Below are positions 9,999-23,138 of a stretch of DNA of 64,000 nt, piece after piece; position 1 is the first letter of the stretch, and each line of letters begins with the position of its first letter. The DNA lies in the NCBI RefSeq assembly GCF_016756775.1, contig NZ_JAERMU010000021.1, positions 20,440 to 84,439 on the forward strand. The letters run 5' to 3'. Position numbers and translations under genes: made by a program. The stretch comes from Dryocola clanedunensis subsp. sulfonylureivorans. Lineage in GTDB: Bacteria > Pseudomonadota > Gammaproteobacteria > Enterobacterales > Enterobacteriaceae. Below the pieces are notes generated by a model. The model was not told the DNA's origin, ran no database searches, and saw nothing but the letters and a program-made list of their open reading frames with translations.

Positions 9999-10116
9999 TT
10001 GGTCATTCCTTTTCGTCATGCGGCAAGCAGTATCAGCAATAATAATTTGGCCGCTATGGTTCACACATTTTACTGGTTCATGTAACAAAATCTTTATGGT
10101 TTGCTATCTTAATTGC

Positions 10117-10241
10117 TGAGCATCCCGCTAATTGCAGGCTGCGCAGCCTGATAACCACCTATAAAAACTCAGCGCAGCCTCCAGGTTTCCCTGGTGTTGG
10201 CGCAGTATTCGCGCACCCCGGTTTATCCGGGGTCATTTTTT
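10117..10241 (+). ncRNA. arcZ: Small RNA ArcZ
   Basis: The region between elbB and arcB is the known place of the Hfq-dependent ArcZ RNA, which activates rpoS translation and represses flagellar and other mRNAs. The conserved mRNA-pairing block TTTCCCTGGTGTTGGCGC (about 10187-10204) is present. It is followed by the intrinsic terminator hairpin CCCCGG-TTTAT-CCGGGG and six Ts ending at 10241. The 5' half is diverged. A candidate -10 TATCTT at 10105-10110 puts the start near 10117; the 5' end is approximate. The terminator overlaps the end of the opposite gene arcB. ArcA-P repression of arcZ is known in E. coli; no site was assigned here. Confidence 0.9.
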
Positions 10242-12581
10242 GGTATTAGCTGCCACCCAGGCTCTGAGCACATCCACGTCGTGCTGCCACTCTTGTTTCA
10301 GCTCTTCAATCCATTCTCCGACGTTATCGGACCAGGCGGGTAAATCCGGCGACTGGATTTGCTGGGCAACCTGCTGCAGATGGCGTAATCCCACCGAGCC
10401 TGCCGCCCCTTTAATTTTGTGCCCCTCTTCCACCACACCTTTCGTGTCGCGGGCGGTCATGTTGGAATCCAGAATGTTTAAATAGTCCGGCATCATCTTT
10501 TCAAACATGACTAAGCCATCAGTAATCAGCTTCGGTCCTACCAGTTCCATGTACTGTTCGAGCATGGGTATATCGAGTAACGCCTGCTGCTTGCTGCTGT
10601 CAACTTGAGTCATTACAGGTTCCTTTTTGAGGTCAGACTGTTGGTTATCCCAGAATTTCTGGATGACCGCCATCAGCGCCGGCACCGCCAGCGGCTTGCT
10701 GAGCACATCATCCATTCCAGCATTCAGATACTCTTTTTTGTCTTTCAGCACGTTTGCCGTCAGCGCCACCAGCGGCGGCAAATCCTCTTTGGCAAAGCGG
10801 ACATTAAGCTCCCTGGAGATATCCAGCCCTGTCATGTCCGGCAGCTGAATGTCCAGCAGGACCAGATCGTATTCACCGGGGGTGAACTTCTCCAGCGCCT
10901 CTTTGCCCGTCATGGCCACGTCGACGCTGTTGCCAAGTTTCTCAAGCACCGAGCGGGCAACAATCACGTTCAGTTCGATATCTTCCACCAGCAGAACATG
11001 TAGCGCAGGCAGCGGCATATCGTCATCGTCTAAAGTATCCTCCACTTCTTCCGCTACGCGAGGAGCCTGTACGGTAAGAGCGAACAGCGCCCCCTGGCCC
11101 GGTTCGCTATTGACAGTGATATCGCCACCCATGCTTTTCGCCAGACGGCGGGAGACAGCCAGGCCAATGCCGGTGCCTGTGGCAGGCTTGCCGCCCTTGC
11201 TGTCTTTCACCTGGTAATACATCGCGAAGATTTTGTCCTGCTCGTTCTGCGGGATGCCGATTCCAGAATCCTGCACCTCAAAGCGCAGCTGATTTTCGTT
11301 TTCATACCGCACGCGCACCGTGACCTGTCCGTCTTTCGGGGTAAATTTCACGGCGTTGCTGATGAGATTCCAGAGGATCTGGCGCAGGCGGGTGCCGTCG
11401 GTCACCACTTTATGCGGCAGCGGGAGAGTCGGCTCCATCACAAAGCGCAGGCCTTTCTGCTGCGCCTGTAGCCCGGAGAGGTTCTCCAGATCGGCCAGGA
11501 AGCTGGTGAAATCCACCTGCTGGTTATCCAGCTGCACTTTATGGCGCTCAAGCTTGTCCATATCGATAATATCGTTGAAGATATTGCCCAGCGTGATGGC
11601 CGAAACGTGGATGGTTTTCAGATAGTTGGTCTGCTCGGCATTCAGCTCGGTATCAAGCAGGATACGACTTAAGCCAACGATGCCGTTAAGCGGCGTGCGC
11701 AGCTCGTGGCTGATGGTAGAGATGAAGGTGGTCTTATCCCGGCTGGCTCGCTCTAACGCGTCCTGGTAGCGCTTACGTTCGGTAATATCGCGCCCAAAGC
11801 CCATCAGGCCATGGCGTTTACCCACGCGGTCGTAATAAGGCACCTTACGGATTTCAAAGCAGGCTTTGCGTCCGTCAGGATAATCCAACCACTGCTCATA
11901 CGTCAGCGACACATTGTGGCGGAAGACCTTCTCGTCGGTTTCGATAACTTTCTGTGCCGCTTCCGGAGAGTAAACATCCTGCGGTTTCAGGCTCACCAGC
12001 TGTTTCTCGCTTTTGCCGGTCAGCAGCTCCATGGCGCGGTTACAGCCGGAAAACTCCTTGTCTTCATTACGGTAGAAAACCAGATCCGGAGAGGCGTCCA
12101 GAAAAGAGCGCAGGAAAGAGGACTGCTGCTCCAGCAGGATTTGGGTCTCTTCACGCTCCTGCATCTCCACTTTGAGCTGCTCGAGCATGGTCTGACGTTC
12201 GTCTTCGGCCTTTTTACGGTCGGAAATTTCCTGATTAAGCTGGGCGATATTGTCCTTCAGCTGAACATTGAGCTTCAGGTCACGCTCACGCATCTCTTCA
12301 AGCTTCTCGACCAGTCTGGACAACCGCTGCCGCGACTCTTCAAGCTGTTCGACAACAACAGAGAGGAAGTAGACCGCCCAGGGCGTGATAAGCAAGCCGA
12401 AGAATATCGAGCGCACCACATCAATACTTTCGACCTCGCCGCGCAGCAGCATGGTGACAGCCATCTGCACGATGATCGCCAGTACCACCAGGGCCGAAGC
12501 CAACAGCAGGGAGAAGCGCACTAACCCCAGCTTCACCATTAAATCAACGTAGTACTGCGCCAGTAACCGGATTTGCTTCAT
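10233..12581 (-). CDS. arcB: Aerobic respiration control hybrid sensor kinase ArcB
   Basis: ArcB senses the quinone pool and phosphorylates ArcA under low oxygen. The 782-residue protein has two N-terminal membrane helices, a coiled coil (about 77-150), a PAS domain and a histidine kinase with ISHELRTPLNG (His about 292). These are followed by an ATPase domain (NLISNAVKF, GTGIGLAVS), a receiver domain (LLDIQLPDMTG, Asp about 577) and a C-terminal HPt domain with EEGHKIKGAAGS (His about 721). It is four residues longer than E. coli ArcB, with most differences in the linkers before the HPt domain. The kinase's own negative regulator target arcZ lies convergently at its 3' end. Confidence 0.97.
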   Translation of the reverse strand: MKQIRLLAQYYVDLMVKLGLVRFSLLLASALVVLAIIVQMAVTMLLRGEVESIDVVRSIFFGLLITPWAVYFLSVVVEQLEESRQRLSRLVEKLEEMRERDLKLNVQLKDNIAQLNQEISDRKKAEDERQTMLEQLKVEMQEREETQILLEQQSSFLRSFLDASPDLVFYRNEDKEFSGCNRAMELLTGKSEKQLVSLKPQDVYSPEAAQKVIETDEKVFRHNVSLTYEQWLDYPDGRKACFEIRKVPYYDRVGKRHGLMGFGRDITERKRYQDALERASRDKTTFISTISHELRTPLNGIVGLSRILLDTELNAEQTNYLKTIHVSAITLGNIFNDIIDMDKLERHKVQLDNQQVDFTSFLADLENLSGLQAQQKGLRFVMEPTLPLPHKVVTDGTRLRQILWNLISNAVKFTPKDGQVTVRVRYENENQLRFEVQDSGIGIPQNEQDKIFAMYYQVKDSKGGKPATGTGIGLAVSRRLAKSMGGDITVNSEPGQGALFALTVQAPRVAEEVEDTLDDDDMPLPALHVLLVEDIELNVIVARSVLEKLGNSVDVAMTGKEALEKFTPGEYDLVLLDIQLPDMTGLDISRELNVRFAKEDLPPLVALTANVLKDKKEYLNAGMDDVLSKPLAVPALMAVIQKFWDNQQSDLKKEPVMTQVDSSKQQALLDIPMLEQYMELVGPKLITDGLVMFEKMMPDYLNILDSNMTARDTKGVVEEGHKIKGAAGSVGLRHLQQVAQQIQSPDLPAWSDNVGEWIEELKQEWQHDVDVLRAWVAANTKK

Positions 12582-12642
12582 GAAACGTTTCCCTCGCCAA
12601 CAATGCGCTAAATATACCGCAAAAAGACGTGGCGCTCAGGAA

Positions 12643-13575
12643 TTACAAGACGAGAGTGGGATCCCAGGGTGTATTCAGCCCGGAGCCCTGGGGGCCAAAC
12701 TCCTGCAAATATTTGTCGATGGCCGCCATGCCAGCCCAGCGGTTCTCGCACCAAAGGGGCGCCAGCAGGGTCGGACGGCGCGCATTGGCGGAAATTCGAT
12801 GATAGACGACGTCCAGCGGTGTATGGCGGATCATTTCCCCTGCGGTTACAGCATATTCTTGCAGTTCGATCCCCTGCAAACGCCCCGCCTGCCAGCTCTT
12901 CGCCATAGTGCTGCCCTCAACAATATGCAGCGGATGAAGCTTGATGCCGTCCACCCCTGTTTCCACGACCTTCTCCAGCGTGTCCATGCAGTGCGCCTGG
13001 CCTTCGCCCGGCAACCCGACGATAAGATGACTGCATACTTTTAGCCCACGCAGACGTGCACGACGGGTGGTTTCCTGATAGCAGGCGAAGTCATGGCCGC
13101 GATTAATACGGTGCAGGGTTTTGTCGTGCGCCGTCTGTAGCCCCAGCTCCAGCCAGACCTCATAGCCCCGGTCATGGTATTCACTTAGCAAATCAAGCAC
13201 GCTTTCCGGCACGCAGTCCGGGCGGGTGCCAACGCACAGTCCGACAATGTTTGTCTGCGTCACCGCCTCCTGATACATCGAGCGCAGCACCTGAACTTCC
13301 GCCCAGGTGCTGGTATAGGCCTGAAAATACGCAAGATAGTGCTGGGCGCGGTCCGCGAGCTTCGCCTGATGGACGAGCTGGTCGGCTATCGACTTGTGCT
13401 GCTGGGTTTCATCGGCAAAGGAGGCCACATTGCAGAAAGTGCATCCACCACGGCCAATGGTGCCGTCGCGGTTCGGGCAGCTAAAGCCCCCGTGGAGGGA
13501 GAGTTTATGAACTTTGTGCCCATAGCGGCGAGAGAGATCCCCACCAAACATATTGACTAATTTCTGTAACTGCAT
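12643..13575 (-). CDS. yhcC: YhcC, radical SAM family protein
   Basis: This 310-residue radical SAM protein (TIGR01212 group) has cysteines 33, 45 and 48 in the pattern C-x11-C-x2-C, the likely ligands of the SAM-binding [4Fe-4S] cluster. The reaction is not established. The E. coli homologue is listed as a putative Fe-S oxidoreductase. It is transcribed in the same direction as arcB, 61 bp upstream, and divergently from gltB across a long 684-bp region. The start agrees with E. coli, although the Shine-Dalgarno is weak. Confidence 0.94.
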   Translation of the reverse strand: MQLQKLVNMFGGDLSRRYGHKVHKLSLHGGFSCPNRDGTIGRGGCTFCNVASFADETQQHKSIADQLVHQAKLADRAQHYLAYFQAYTSTWAEVQVLRSMYQEAVTQTNIVGLCVGTRPDCVPESVLDLLSEYHDRGYEVWLELGLQTAHDKTLHRINRGHDFACYQETTRRARLRGLKVCSHLIVGLPGEGQAHCMDTLEKVVETGVDGIKLHPLHIVEGSTMAKSWQAGRLQGIELQEYAVTAGEMIRHTPLDVVYHRISANARRPTLLAPLWCENRWAGMAAIDKYLQEFGPQGSGLNTPWDPTLVL

Positions 13576-14259
13576 AATCTGTTGGGCCGGCCCGAGAAAG
13601 GGACGTAGCCTGCCATTTTCTGCATCACGACGCGATGACCTGGATCAAGCGTACTGGCGCAGCTTTAACTATTGAATAACCATTCACGATTAGTGCAACT
13701 CTACGCACTATGCAGATGATTACTTTTCCTTATACTGCGAGCTTCTTTTTAAAGAATATCGCCTGCGGTGAAAAACAGTGTCATGCAGTGCGGTGAATAC
13801 AAAATGCAGCATAACATGCTGGTAAATTTACAACTGCCAGCATGGTCTGGAATTTCGCTGCCTTTCAGACAGTGAGAGAGATCACATAACCCGCCTCGTT
13901 CTCCGGCACGCCAGGTGCATCTAAAAACCCAACAAGTCATTCATTATCATTATGTTAACTTCGCTTTAGTCGATTCAGACATAAATAAGAAGGACATTTG
14001 ACCTGGGTACGCTTTCCCGATAAGTTGGAAATCCGCTGGAAGCTTTCTGGATGGGCGCTGTGCCCGTCATATTTATGCAGTAATTTAGATTCCCTCTAAA
14101 GCAAGTCCTCAACACTTGTGAAACCGATGCAAAGGTCAATTAAGAGGGCGACACGCGAGGTCAGCGTATGACGCGCAAAACCCCGTCGCCATGCCCTTTT
14201 TACGCCCGTGCGCAGCGGTCCTGGAGTGAGTCACGTAGAGCCTGGGGAGGTTCACTGAT
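13576..14259. promoter_or_regulatory. Long divergent control region and leader of gltBD
   Basis: These 684 bases separate yhcC and gltB. In E. coli the matching region carries Lrp and IHF binding sites controlling gltBDF. I see AT-rich stretches around 13920-13990 and a candidate -10 TATACT at 13731-13736 without a convincing -35. From about 14168 an out-of-frame small ORF runs into gltB (listed separately). The gltB Shine-Dalgarno is GGGGAGG at 14244-14250. No further gene is supported. Confidence 0.6.
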
Positions 14260-14308
14260 ATGTTGTACGATAAATCCCTTGAGAAGGATAACTGTGGTTT
14301 CGGCCTGA
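14168..14308 (+). other. Possible leader ORF (46 codons) overlapping the gltB start out of frame
   Basis: An ATG at 14168 follows GAGG with 7-9 base spacing and opens a 46-residue reading frame beginning MTRKTPSPC. It ends with TGA at 14306-14308, 49 bases inside gltB. It lies in the +1 phase relative to gltB (92 bases between the two ATGs), so it cannot be an N-terminal extension of GltB. From memory, some enterobacterial annotations extend GltB upstream to a start beginning MTRK. Here that start is present but out of frame. The peptide is Arg/Trp/Cys-rich and resembles nothing I recognise. Translation is unproven. Confidence 0.35.
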
Positions 14309-17300
14309 TCGCCCACATAGAAGGCGAACCTAGCCACAAGGTAGTGCGTACTGCTATTCACGCACTGGCCCGAATGCAGCACCGTGGCGCGATTCTTGCC
14401 GATGGTAAAACCGGTGACGGTTGCGGGCTGCTGTTACAGAAACCCGATCGTTTCTTCCGTATCGTTGCGGAAGAACGTGGCTGGCGTCTGGCTAAGAACT
14501 ATGCCGTCGGCATGATTTTCCTGAATAAAGATGATGCGCTTGCCTCTGCAAGCCGCCGTATCGTTGAAGAAGAGCTGCAAAACGAGACGCTGTCGATTGT
14601 TGGCTGGCGCGAAGTGCCCACTAATGAAGACGTGCTCGGTGAAATCGCCCTCTCCTCTAAGCCTCGCATCGAACAAATTTTTGTGAATGCCCCGGCTGGC
14701 TGGCGTCCGCGCGATATGGAACGCCGCCTGTTCATCGCCCGCCGTCGCATTGAGAAACGCATCCAGGATAAAGACTTCTACGTTTGTAGCCTGTCCAATC
14801 TGGTGAACATCTATAAAGGTCTGTGTATGCCGGCTGACCTGCCGCGCTTCTACCTGGACCTCGCAGACCTGCGTCTGGAATCGGCCATTTGCCTTTTCCA
14901 CCAGCGCTTCTCCACCAACACCGTCCCACGCTGGCCGCTGGCTCAGCCGTTCCGCTATCTGGCGCACAACGGTGAAATCAACACCATTACCGGTAACCGC
15001 CAGTGGGCTCGCGCCCGTACCTATAAGTTCCAGACCCCGCTGATCCCGGATCTGCATGATGCCGCGCCGTTCGTTAACGAAACGGGCTCCGACTCAAGCT
15101 CAATGGATAACATGCTGGAGCTGCTGCTGGCAGGCGGCATGGACATCGTGCGCGCCATGCGCCTGCTGGTTCCGCCAGCCTGGCAGAACAACCCGAACAT
15201 GGATCCGGAACTGCGCGCGTTCTTCGACTTTAACTCCATGCACATGGAGCCGTGGGACGGCCCGGCCGGTATCGTCATGTCCGACGGACGTTTCGCGGCC
15301 TGTAACCTGGACCGTAACGGTCTGCGTCCTGCCCGCTACGTTATCACCAAAGACAAGCTCATCACCTGTGCCTCGGAAGTCGGTATCTGGGATTACCAGC
15401 CTGACGAAGTGGTGGAGAAAGGCCGCGTTGGCCCGGGCGAGCTGATGGTTATCGACACCCGTATTGGCCGTATCCTGCACTCTGCGGAGACCGATGAAGA
15501 GCTGAAAAGCCGTCACCCGTATAAAGAGTGGATGGAAAACAACGTACGCCGCCTGGTGCCGTTTGAAGATCTGCCGGATGAAGAAGTCGGTACACGCGTG
15601 ATGGACGACGACACGCTGGCAAGCTATCAGAAGCAGTTTAACTACAGCGCGGAAGAGCTGGATTCTATCCTGCACGTGCTGGGTGAGAACGGCCAGGAAG
15701 CGGTCGGTTCAATGGGTGACGATACCCCGTTTGCCGTGCTTTCCAGCCAGCCACGTATTATTTACGACTACTTCCGTCAGCAGTTTGCGCAGGTGACTAA
15801 CCCGCCAATCGATCCGCTGCGCGAAGCGCACGTGATGTCGCTGGCCACCAGCATCGGCCGTGAAATGAACGTCTTCTGTGAAGCAGAAGGCCAGGCGCAC
15901 CGCCTGAGCTTTAAATCGCCGATTCTGCTGTGGTCCGATTTCCAGCAGCTGACCACTCTGGACGAAGAGTACTATCGCGCCGACACGCTGGACATCACCT
16001 ACGATGTCACCGAGAAGTCGCTGCACGAAACCGTCAGCGCCTTGTGCGATGAAGCTGAACGCATGGTGCGCAACGGCACCGTCCTGCTGGTGCTGTCTGA
16101 CCGTAACATCGCCAAAAATCGTCTGCCGGTTCCGGCTCCGATGGCGGTGGGCGCGATCCAGACTCGCCTGGTTGAAAAGAACCTGCGCTGCGACGCCAAC
16201 ATCATTGTTGAAACCGCAAGCGCCCGTGATCCGCATCACTTCGCGGTTCTGCTGGGCTTCGGCGCAACGGCAATCTACCCGTATCTGGCGTACGAATCGC
16301 TGGCTCGTCTGGTCGATACCCGCGCGCTGGACAAGAGCTACCGTACCGTGATGCAGAACTATCGCAACGGCATCAACAAGGGTCTGTACAAGATCATGTC
16401 CAAAATGGGCATCTCGACTATCGCCTCTTACCGTTGCTCGAAGCTGTTCGAAGCCGTCGGCCTGCACAAAGAAGTTTCTGAGCTGTGCTTCCAGGGGGTT
16501 GTCAGCCGTATCGGCGGCGCAGGCTTCAACGACTTCCAGCAGGACCTGCTTAACCTCTCCAAACGCGCGTGGCTGGTCCGCAAACCGCTGGATCAGGGTG
16601 GTCAGCTGAAGTTCGTCCACGGTGGCGAATACCACGCCTACAACCCGGACGTTGTGCAGACGCTGCAAAAAGCGGTGAACAGCGGCGAGTACAAAGATTA
16701 TCAGGACTATGCGAAGCTGGTGAACGAACGCCCGGTGGCCACACTGCGCGATATGCTGGCGCTGGCCCCTCAGGGTGAGAGCGTCCGCATTGAAGACGTG
16801 GAGCCGGCAACCGAGCTGTTCAAACGCTTCGATACTGCCGCCATGTCTATCGGCGCGTTAAGCCCGGAAGCGCATGAGTCTCTGGCAGAGGCGATGAACA
16901 GCATCGGCGGGAACTCCAACTCTGGCGAAGGTGGCGAAGACCCGGCGCGTTACGGCACCAACAAAGTTTCCCGCATCAAGCAGGTGGCTTCCGGCCGCTT
17001 TGGCGTGACCCCGGCTTATCTGGTCAACGCCGACGTTATCCAGATTAAAGTTGCCCAGGGTGCGAAACCTGGCGAAGGCGGTCAGTTACCGGGTGACAAA
17101 GTGACCCCGTATATCGCCAAGCTGCGTTATTCCGTACCGGGCGTGACGCTGATTTCGCCTCCGCCGCACCACGATATCTACTCTATCGAAGATCTGGCGC
17201 AGCTGATTTTTGACCTCAAACAGGTCAACCCGAAGGCGATGATCTCCGTGAAGCTGGTTTCAGAACCGGGCGTCGGCACTATCGCAACCGGCGTGGCGAA

Positions 17301-18717
17301 AGCCTACGCGGACCTGATCACCATCGCAGGCTACGACGGCGGCACAGGCGCAAGCCCGCTCTCCTCCGTGAAATACGCGGGCTGCCCGTGGGAGCTGGGC
17401 CTGGTGGAAACCCAGCAGGCGCTGGTGGCTAACGGTCTGCGCCATAAGATCCGTCTGCAGGTGGACGGCGGCCTGAAAACCGGCCTCGATATCATCAAAG
17501 CGGCGATTCTGGGCGCGGAAAGCTTCGGCTTCGGCACCGGACCAATGGTTGCGCTGGGCTGTAAATACCTGCGTATTTGCCACCTGAACAACTGTGCAAC
17601 GGGCGTTGCAACCCAGGACGAAAAGCTGCGTAAGAATCACTATCACGGTCTGCCGTTCAAAGTAACAAACTACTTTGACTTCATCGCCCGTGAAACGCGT
17701 GAACTGATGGCGCAGCTGGGCGTGAAGCGTCTGGTTGATCTGATTGGCCGTACCGACCTGCTCAAAGAGCTGGACGGGTTCACCGCCAAACAGCAGAACC
17801 TGGACCTTTCTAACCTGCTGAAAACGGCTGAACCGATGCCGGGTAAAGCGGTGTACTGCACAGAGCACAACCCGCCGTTCGATAAAGGCGATTTGAACGC
17901 TCAGCTGTTGGGCCAGGCGCAGCAATATGTGGATAACAAGCAGAGCAAAACGTTCTGGTTCGATATCCGCAACACTGACCGTTCAGTCGGTGCAATGCTC
18001 TCCGGGTACATCGCTCAGCACCATGGCGACCAAGGGCTGGCAGCCGATCCGATCAAAGCACACTTCAGCGGAACCGCAGGACAGAGCTTCGGCGTCTGGA
18101 ACGCAGGCGGCGTTGAGCTGCACCTGACCGGTGATGCCAACGACTACGTCGGCAAAGGTATGGCGGGTGGGCTTATCTCCATTCGTCCGCCGGTTGGCTC
18201 CGCATTCCGTAGCCATGAAGCGACAATTATCGGTAACACCTGCCTGTACGGCGCAACCGGCGGCAAGCTGTATGCGTCCGGCCATGCGGGTGAGCGTTTC
18301 GCGGTGCGTAACTCCGGTGCTATCACCGTAGTGGAAGGCATTGGCGACAACGGTTGTGAATACATGACGGGCGGCATCGTCTGCATCATCGGTAAAACCG
18401 GGGTGAACTTCGGCGCAGGTATGACGGGCGGTTTCGCCTACGTGCTCGACGAAGACGGCGATTTCCGCAAGCGTGTTAACCCTGAACTGGTTGAGCTGCT
18501 CAATGTTGAAGAGCTGGCCATCCACGAGGAGCACCTGCGCGGCATGATTACCGAGCACGTGCAGCTGACGGGTTCACAGCGCGGCGAAGAGATTCTGGCA
18601 AACTGGCCGGCCTTTGCGCCGAAATTCATGTTGGTTAAACCGAAGTCCAGTGATGTCAAAGCATTGTTGGGTCACCGCAGTCGTTCCGCAGCCGAGCTGC
18701 GGGTGCAGGCGCAGTAA
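14260..18717 (+). CDS. gltB: Glutamate synthase (NADPH) large subunit GltB
   Basis: GltB transfers the amide of glutamine to 2-oxoglutarate, giving two glutamates; with glutamine synthetase it forms the high-affinity ammonia assimilation route. The 1485-residue protein has the class II glutaminase domain whose catalytic Cys12 (DNCGFG) becomes N-terminal after removal of a short propeptide. It also has a central domain, the FMN-binding synthase domain, three cysteines (1101, 1107, 1112) for the [3Fe-4S] cluster, and a C-terminal beta-helix with repeated glycine-rich turns. Length is one residue shorter than E. coli. gltD follows after 9 bp. Confidence 0.98.
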   Translation: MLYDKSLEKDNCGFGLIAHIEGEPSHKVVRTAIHALARMQHRGAILADGKTGDGCGLLLQKPDRFFRIVAEERGWRLAKNYAVGMIFLNKDDALASASRRIVEEELQNETLSIVGWREVPTNEDVLGEIALSSKPRIEQIFVNAPAGWRPRDMERRLFIARRRIEKRIQDKDFYVCSLSNLVNIYKGLCMPADLPRFYLDLADLRLESAICLFHQRFSTNTVPRWPLAQPFRYLAHNGEINTITGNRQWARARTYKFQTPLIPDLHDAAPFVNETGSDSSSMDNMLELLLAGGMDIVRAMRLLVPPAWQNNPNMDPELRAFFDFNSMHMEPWDGPAGIVMSDGRFAACNLDRNGLRPARYVITKDKLITCASEVGIWDYQPDEVVEKGRVGPGELMVIDTRIGRILHSAETDEELKSRHPYKEWMENNVRRLVPFEDLPDEEVGTRVMDDDTLASYQKQFNYSAEELDSILHVLGENGQEAVGSMGDDTPFAVLSSQPRIIYDYFRQQFAQVTNPPIDPLREAHVMSLATSIGREMNVFCEAEGQAHRLSFKSPILLWSDFQQLTTLDEEYYRADTLDITYDVTEKSLHETVSALCDEAERMVRNGTVLLVLSDRNIAKNRLPVPAPMAVGAIQTRLVEKNLRCDANIIVETASARDPHHFAVLLGFGATAIYPYLAYESLARLVDTRALDKSYRTVMQNYRNGINKGLYKIMSKMGISTIASYRCSKLFEAVGLHKEVSELCFQGVVSRIGGAGFNDFQQDLLNLSKRAWLVRKPLDQGGQLKFVHGGEYHAYNPDVVQTLQKAVNSGEYKDYQDYAKLVNERPVATLRDMLALAPQGESVRIEDVEPATELFKRFDTAAMSIGALSPEAHESLAEAMNSIGGNSNSGEGGEDPARYGTNKVSRIKQVASGRFGVTPAYLVNADVIQIKVAQGAKPGEGGQLPGDKVTPYIAKLRYSVPGVTLISPPPHHDIYSIEDLAQLIFDLKQVNPKAMISVKLVSEPGVGTIATGVAKAYADLITIAGYDGGTGASPLSSVKYAGCPWELGLVETQQALVANGLRHKIRLQVDGGLKTGLDIIKAAILGAESFGFGTGPMVALGCKYLRICHLNNCATGVATQDEKLRKNHYHGLPFKVTNYFDFIARETRELMAQLGVKRLVDLIGRTDLLKELDGFTAKQQNLDLSNLLKTAEPMPGKAVYCTEHNPPFDKGDLNAQLLGQAQQYVDNKQSKTFWFDIRNTDRSVGAMLSGYIAQHHGDQGLAADPIKAHFSGTAGQSFGVWNAGGVELHLTGDANDYVGKGMAGGLISIRPPVGSAFRSHEATIIGNTCLYGATGGKLYASGHAGERFAVRNSGAITVVEGIGDNGCEYMTGGIVCIIGKTGVNFGAGMTGGFAYVLDEDGDFRKRVNPELVELLNVEELAIHEEHLRGMITEHVQLTGSQRGEEILANWPAFAPKFMLVKPKSSDVKALLGHRSRSAAELRVQAQ

Positions 18718-20145
<1,428 letters not shown>

Positions 20146-20152
20146 TGCCCGT

Positions 20153-20179
20153 GTCGGATGGCGCTAACGCTTATCCGAC
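20153..20179. repeat. REP-like palindrome downstream of gltD
   Basis: A 27-base imperfect palindrome begins GTCGGATG and ends TTATCCGAC. It resembles enterobacterial REP elements (E. coli form GCCGGATG...) with a C-to-T change. A near copy, differing at two positions, lies at 63867-63893. It sits between the gltD stop and the terminator, a typical place for REP sequences that stabilise upstream mRNA. Confidence 0.75.
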
Positions 20180-20194
20180 CTGCTGACGAGAAGG

Positions 20195-20221
20195 CCGGAG
20201 GACATATTGCCTCCGGTTTTT

Positions 20222-20223
<2 letters not shown>
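20195..20223 (+). terminator. Intrinsic terminator of gltBD
   Basis: The stem CCGGAGG (20195-20201) / CCTCCGG (20210-20216) is followed by seven Ts. It lies 50 bases past the gltD stop and abuts the end of the convergent nanQ gene. It has the T-tract only on the plus strand. Confidence 0.9.
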
Positions 20224-21557
<1,334 letters not shown>

Positions 21558-21561
<4 letters not shown>

Positions 21562-23051
21562 TTCACCACCTTTTGGACCAGCGAACGTTTCTGGCCCGCT
21601 GGAATAACCGCGCCGCTAAACGGCTTGCCGTCGATGGAGTCGTGAGTACGCACGGCTTCCGGGTGGATCCAGCGCTGAATGCGCGACGGCATATCCAGCC
21701 CAATCAGCAGGATCACCACAAACGTGAGGGTAAAGGAGAGCGACGCCAGCGCGGTGCCTAAATCAAGACGCTGAGCGATGGCCGCGCCAATCACCGGGGC
21801 CAGCGCGCCGCCAAGGGCACCCACGTTGTAGGTAAAGCCAAGGCCTGCTGCCCGCTGCTCGGTATCGAAATACCCGCCGATGAGCTTCGGCAAAATGCCG
21901 GAGATGCCCTGGCCCAGCATCTGCTGGAAGAACAGCAGCAGGCCGAGCACCCAGAGATTCCCGCCGCCAATCGCAAAGACCGGGATGATCAGCAGCTGTG
22001 ACACCAGCAGGCTGTAAACATAGGCTTTGCGCGTGCCCAGCCAGTCGCCAAGGAAACCGCCGACGCAGCAGCCCACCGCTGCCCCAAAGCCGCTGAAGAA
22101 CAGCATATGGGCAACCATTGCCGGGTCGTAACCCAGTTCAGTTTTAAGATACGTGGGCAGCAGGGCCTGAATCGGCCAGGAGTAGAGGAAGGCGAAGAAC
22201 ACCACGACCATCAGCGTGACGCCCGTCGGCCAGCGCTTGCCGCTGCTTTGTACCATAAAGCTGATGAACGCCGCGGCGCAGACCAGGCCCAGGGCGGCGA
22301 TGATCACCGCGTTGCCAATCTTGCCGGAGAAACAGAAATAGAGCGCCGTCGCCACAATAAATGTCAGGCAAATATTAATCACCCGGTGCTCGCCGCGGTA
22401 GAGAATATCCACCATCGTTCTGGTTGGTTTTTTGTCGCCAAATTTCTGCTGCCAGTCCTCTGCTTCTGGAATATTTTTGCGCAGCCACAGCGCGAAAATA
22501 ATCGGTAAAATACCGATGAAGAACAGCGCGCGCCAGCCCCATTCAGGCACCACTACGCTGTAAACTTGCGCTGCCAGAACGGCCCCGACAGAAAAGCCGG
22601 AGATTAAGAAACCACTCGCCTTGTTGCGTAAATGCTTTGGCCAGCTCTCAATGACATAGGTCGCGCTGGAGCCATACTCTCCCGCCATCCCCATGCCGAT
22701 GACCAGGCGGGCAATAAACATGGTCGTGAACCCCGGCGCGAAACCGCAGGCCAGCGTACCGACTGAAAACAGGACGATGCTGGTGATCATCGCGAGCTTA
22801 CGCCCGTAACGGTCGCCCATCGCCCCCAGCACCAGCCCGCCGAACCAGCGGGAGATAAACGCCGCCGAGATCAGGCTGGCGGCCTGGATGGTTGTCAGGT
22901 CGAATTCACTTTGAATTTCAGTCAGGACTAACGCTATCAGAACAAAATCAAAACCATCCAGCAGGTAGCCAATCCACGCCGCCGAAAAGGCCTTCCACTG
23001 CGGTCTGGTTAGATGACGATGCCACGGGATCTGTTGGGTAGTGTTATTCAT
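21558..23051 (-). CDS. nanT: Sialic acid transporter NanT
   Basis: NanT is a proton-driven major facilitator superfamily importer of N-acetylneuraminate. The protein is 497 residues with 12-14 predicted membrane segments and the MFS motif [10 protein letters not shown] in the first cytoplasmic loop. The start MNNTTQQ at 23051 was chosen over the longer in-frame option at 23132 because it follows CGGGAGTGC and matches the E. coli N-terminus. The longer version would add 27 residues with no family support. It follows nanA and overlaps nanK by 4 bp (ATGA). Confidence 0.96.
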
Positions 23052-23138
23052 AAAGCACTCCCGGCGCGGGTAGTCAGCTACCCGCCCTTTGGTTAGGTCT
23101 GGAAGTCGTAGCAATGCCGGGCTGCCCGGCATTACGGA

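Noticed and set aside
9447..10085. Long plus-strand ORF opposite elbB
   Set aside because: It is antisense to a well-conserved gene, has no family resemblance, and lacks a convincing ribosome-binding site.
13998..14099. TTG-initiated small ORF after AAGGA in the gltB leader
   Set aside because: A TTG start with short spacing and no recognisable product; chance ORFs of this size are common in a 684-base leader.
15709..16668. 319-codon ORF antisense to gltB
   Set aside because: Long antisense frames are frequent under highly expressed GC-rich genes; the translated sequence resembles no family.
23052..23132. Longer NanT start adding 27 residues
   Set aside because: The added residues have no family support, and the internal start has a good Shine-Dalgarno and aligns with E. 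coli.
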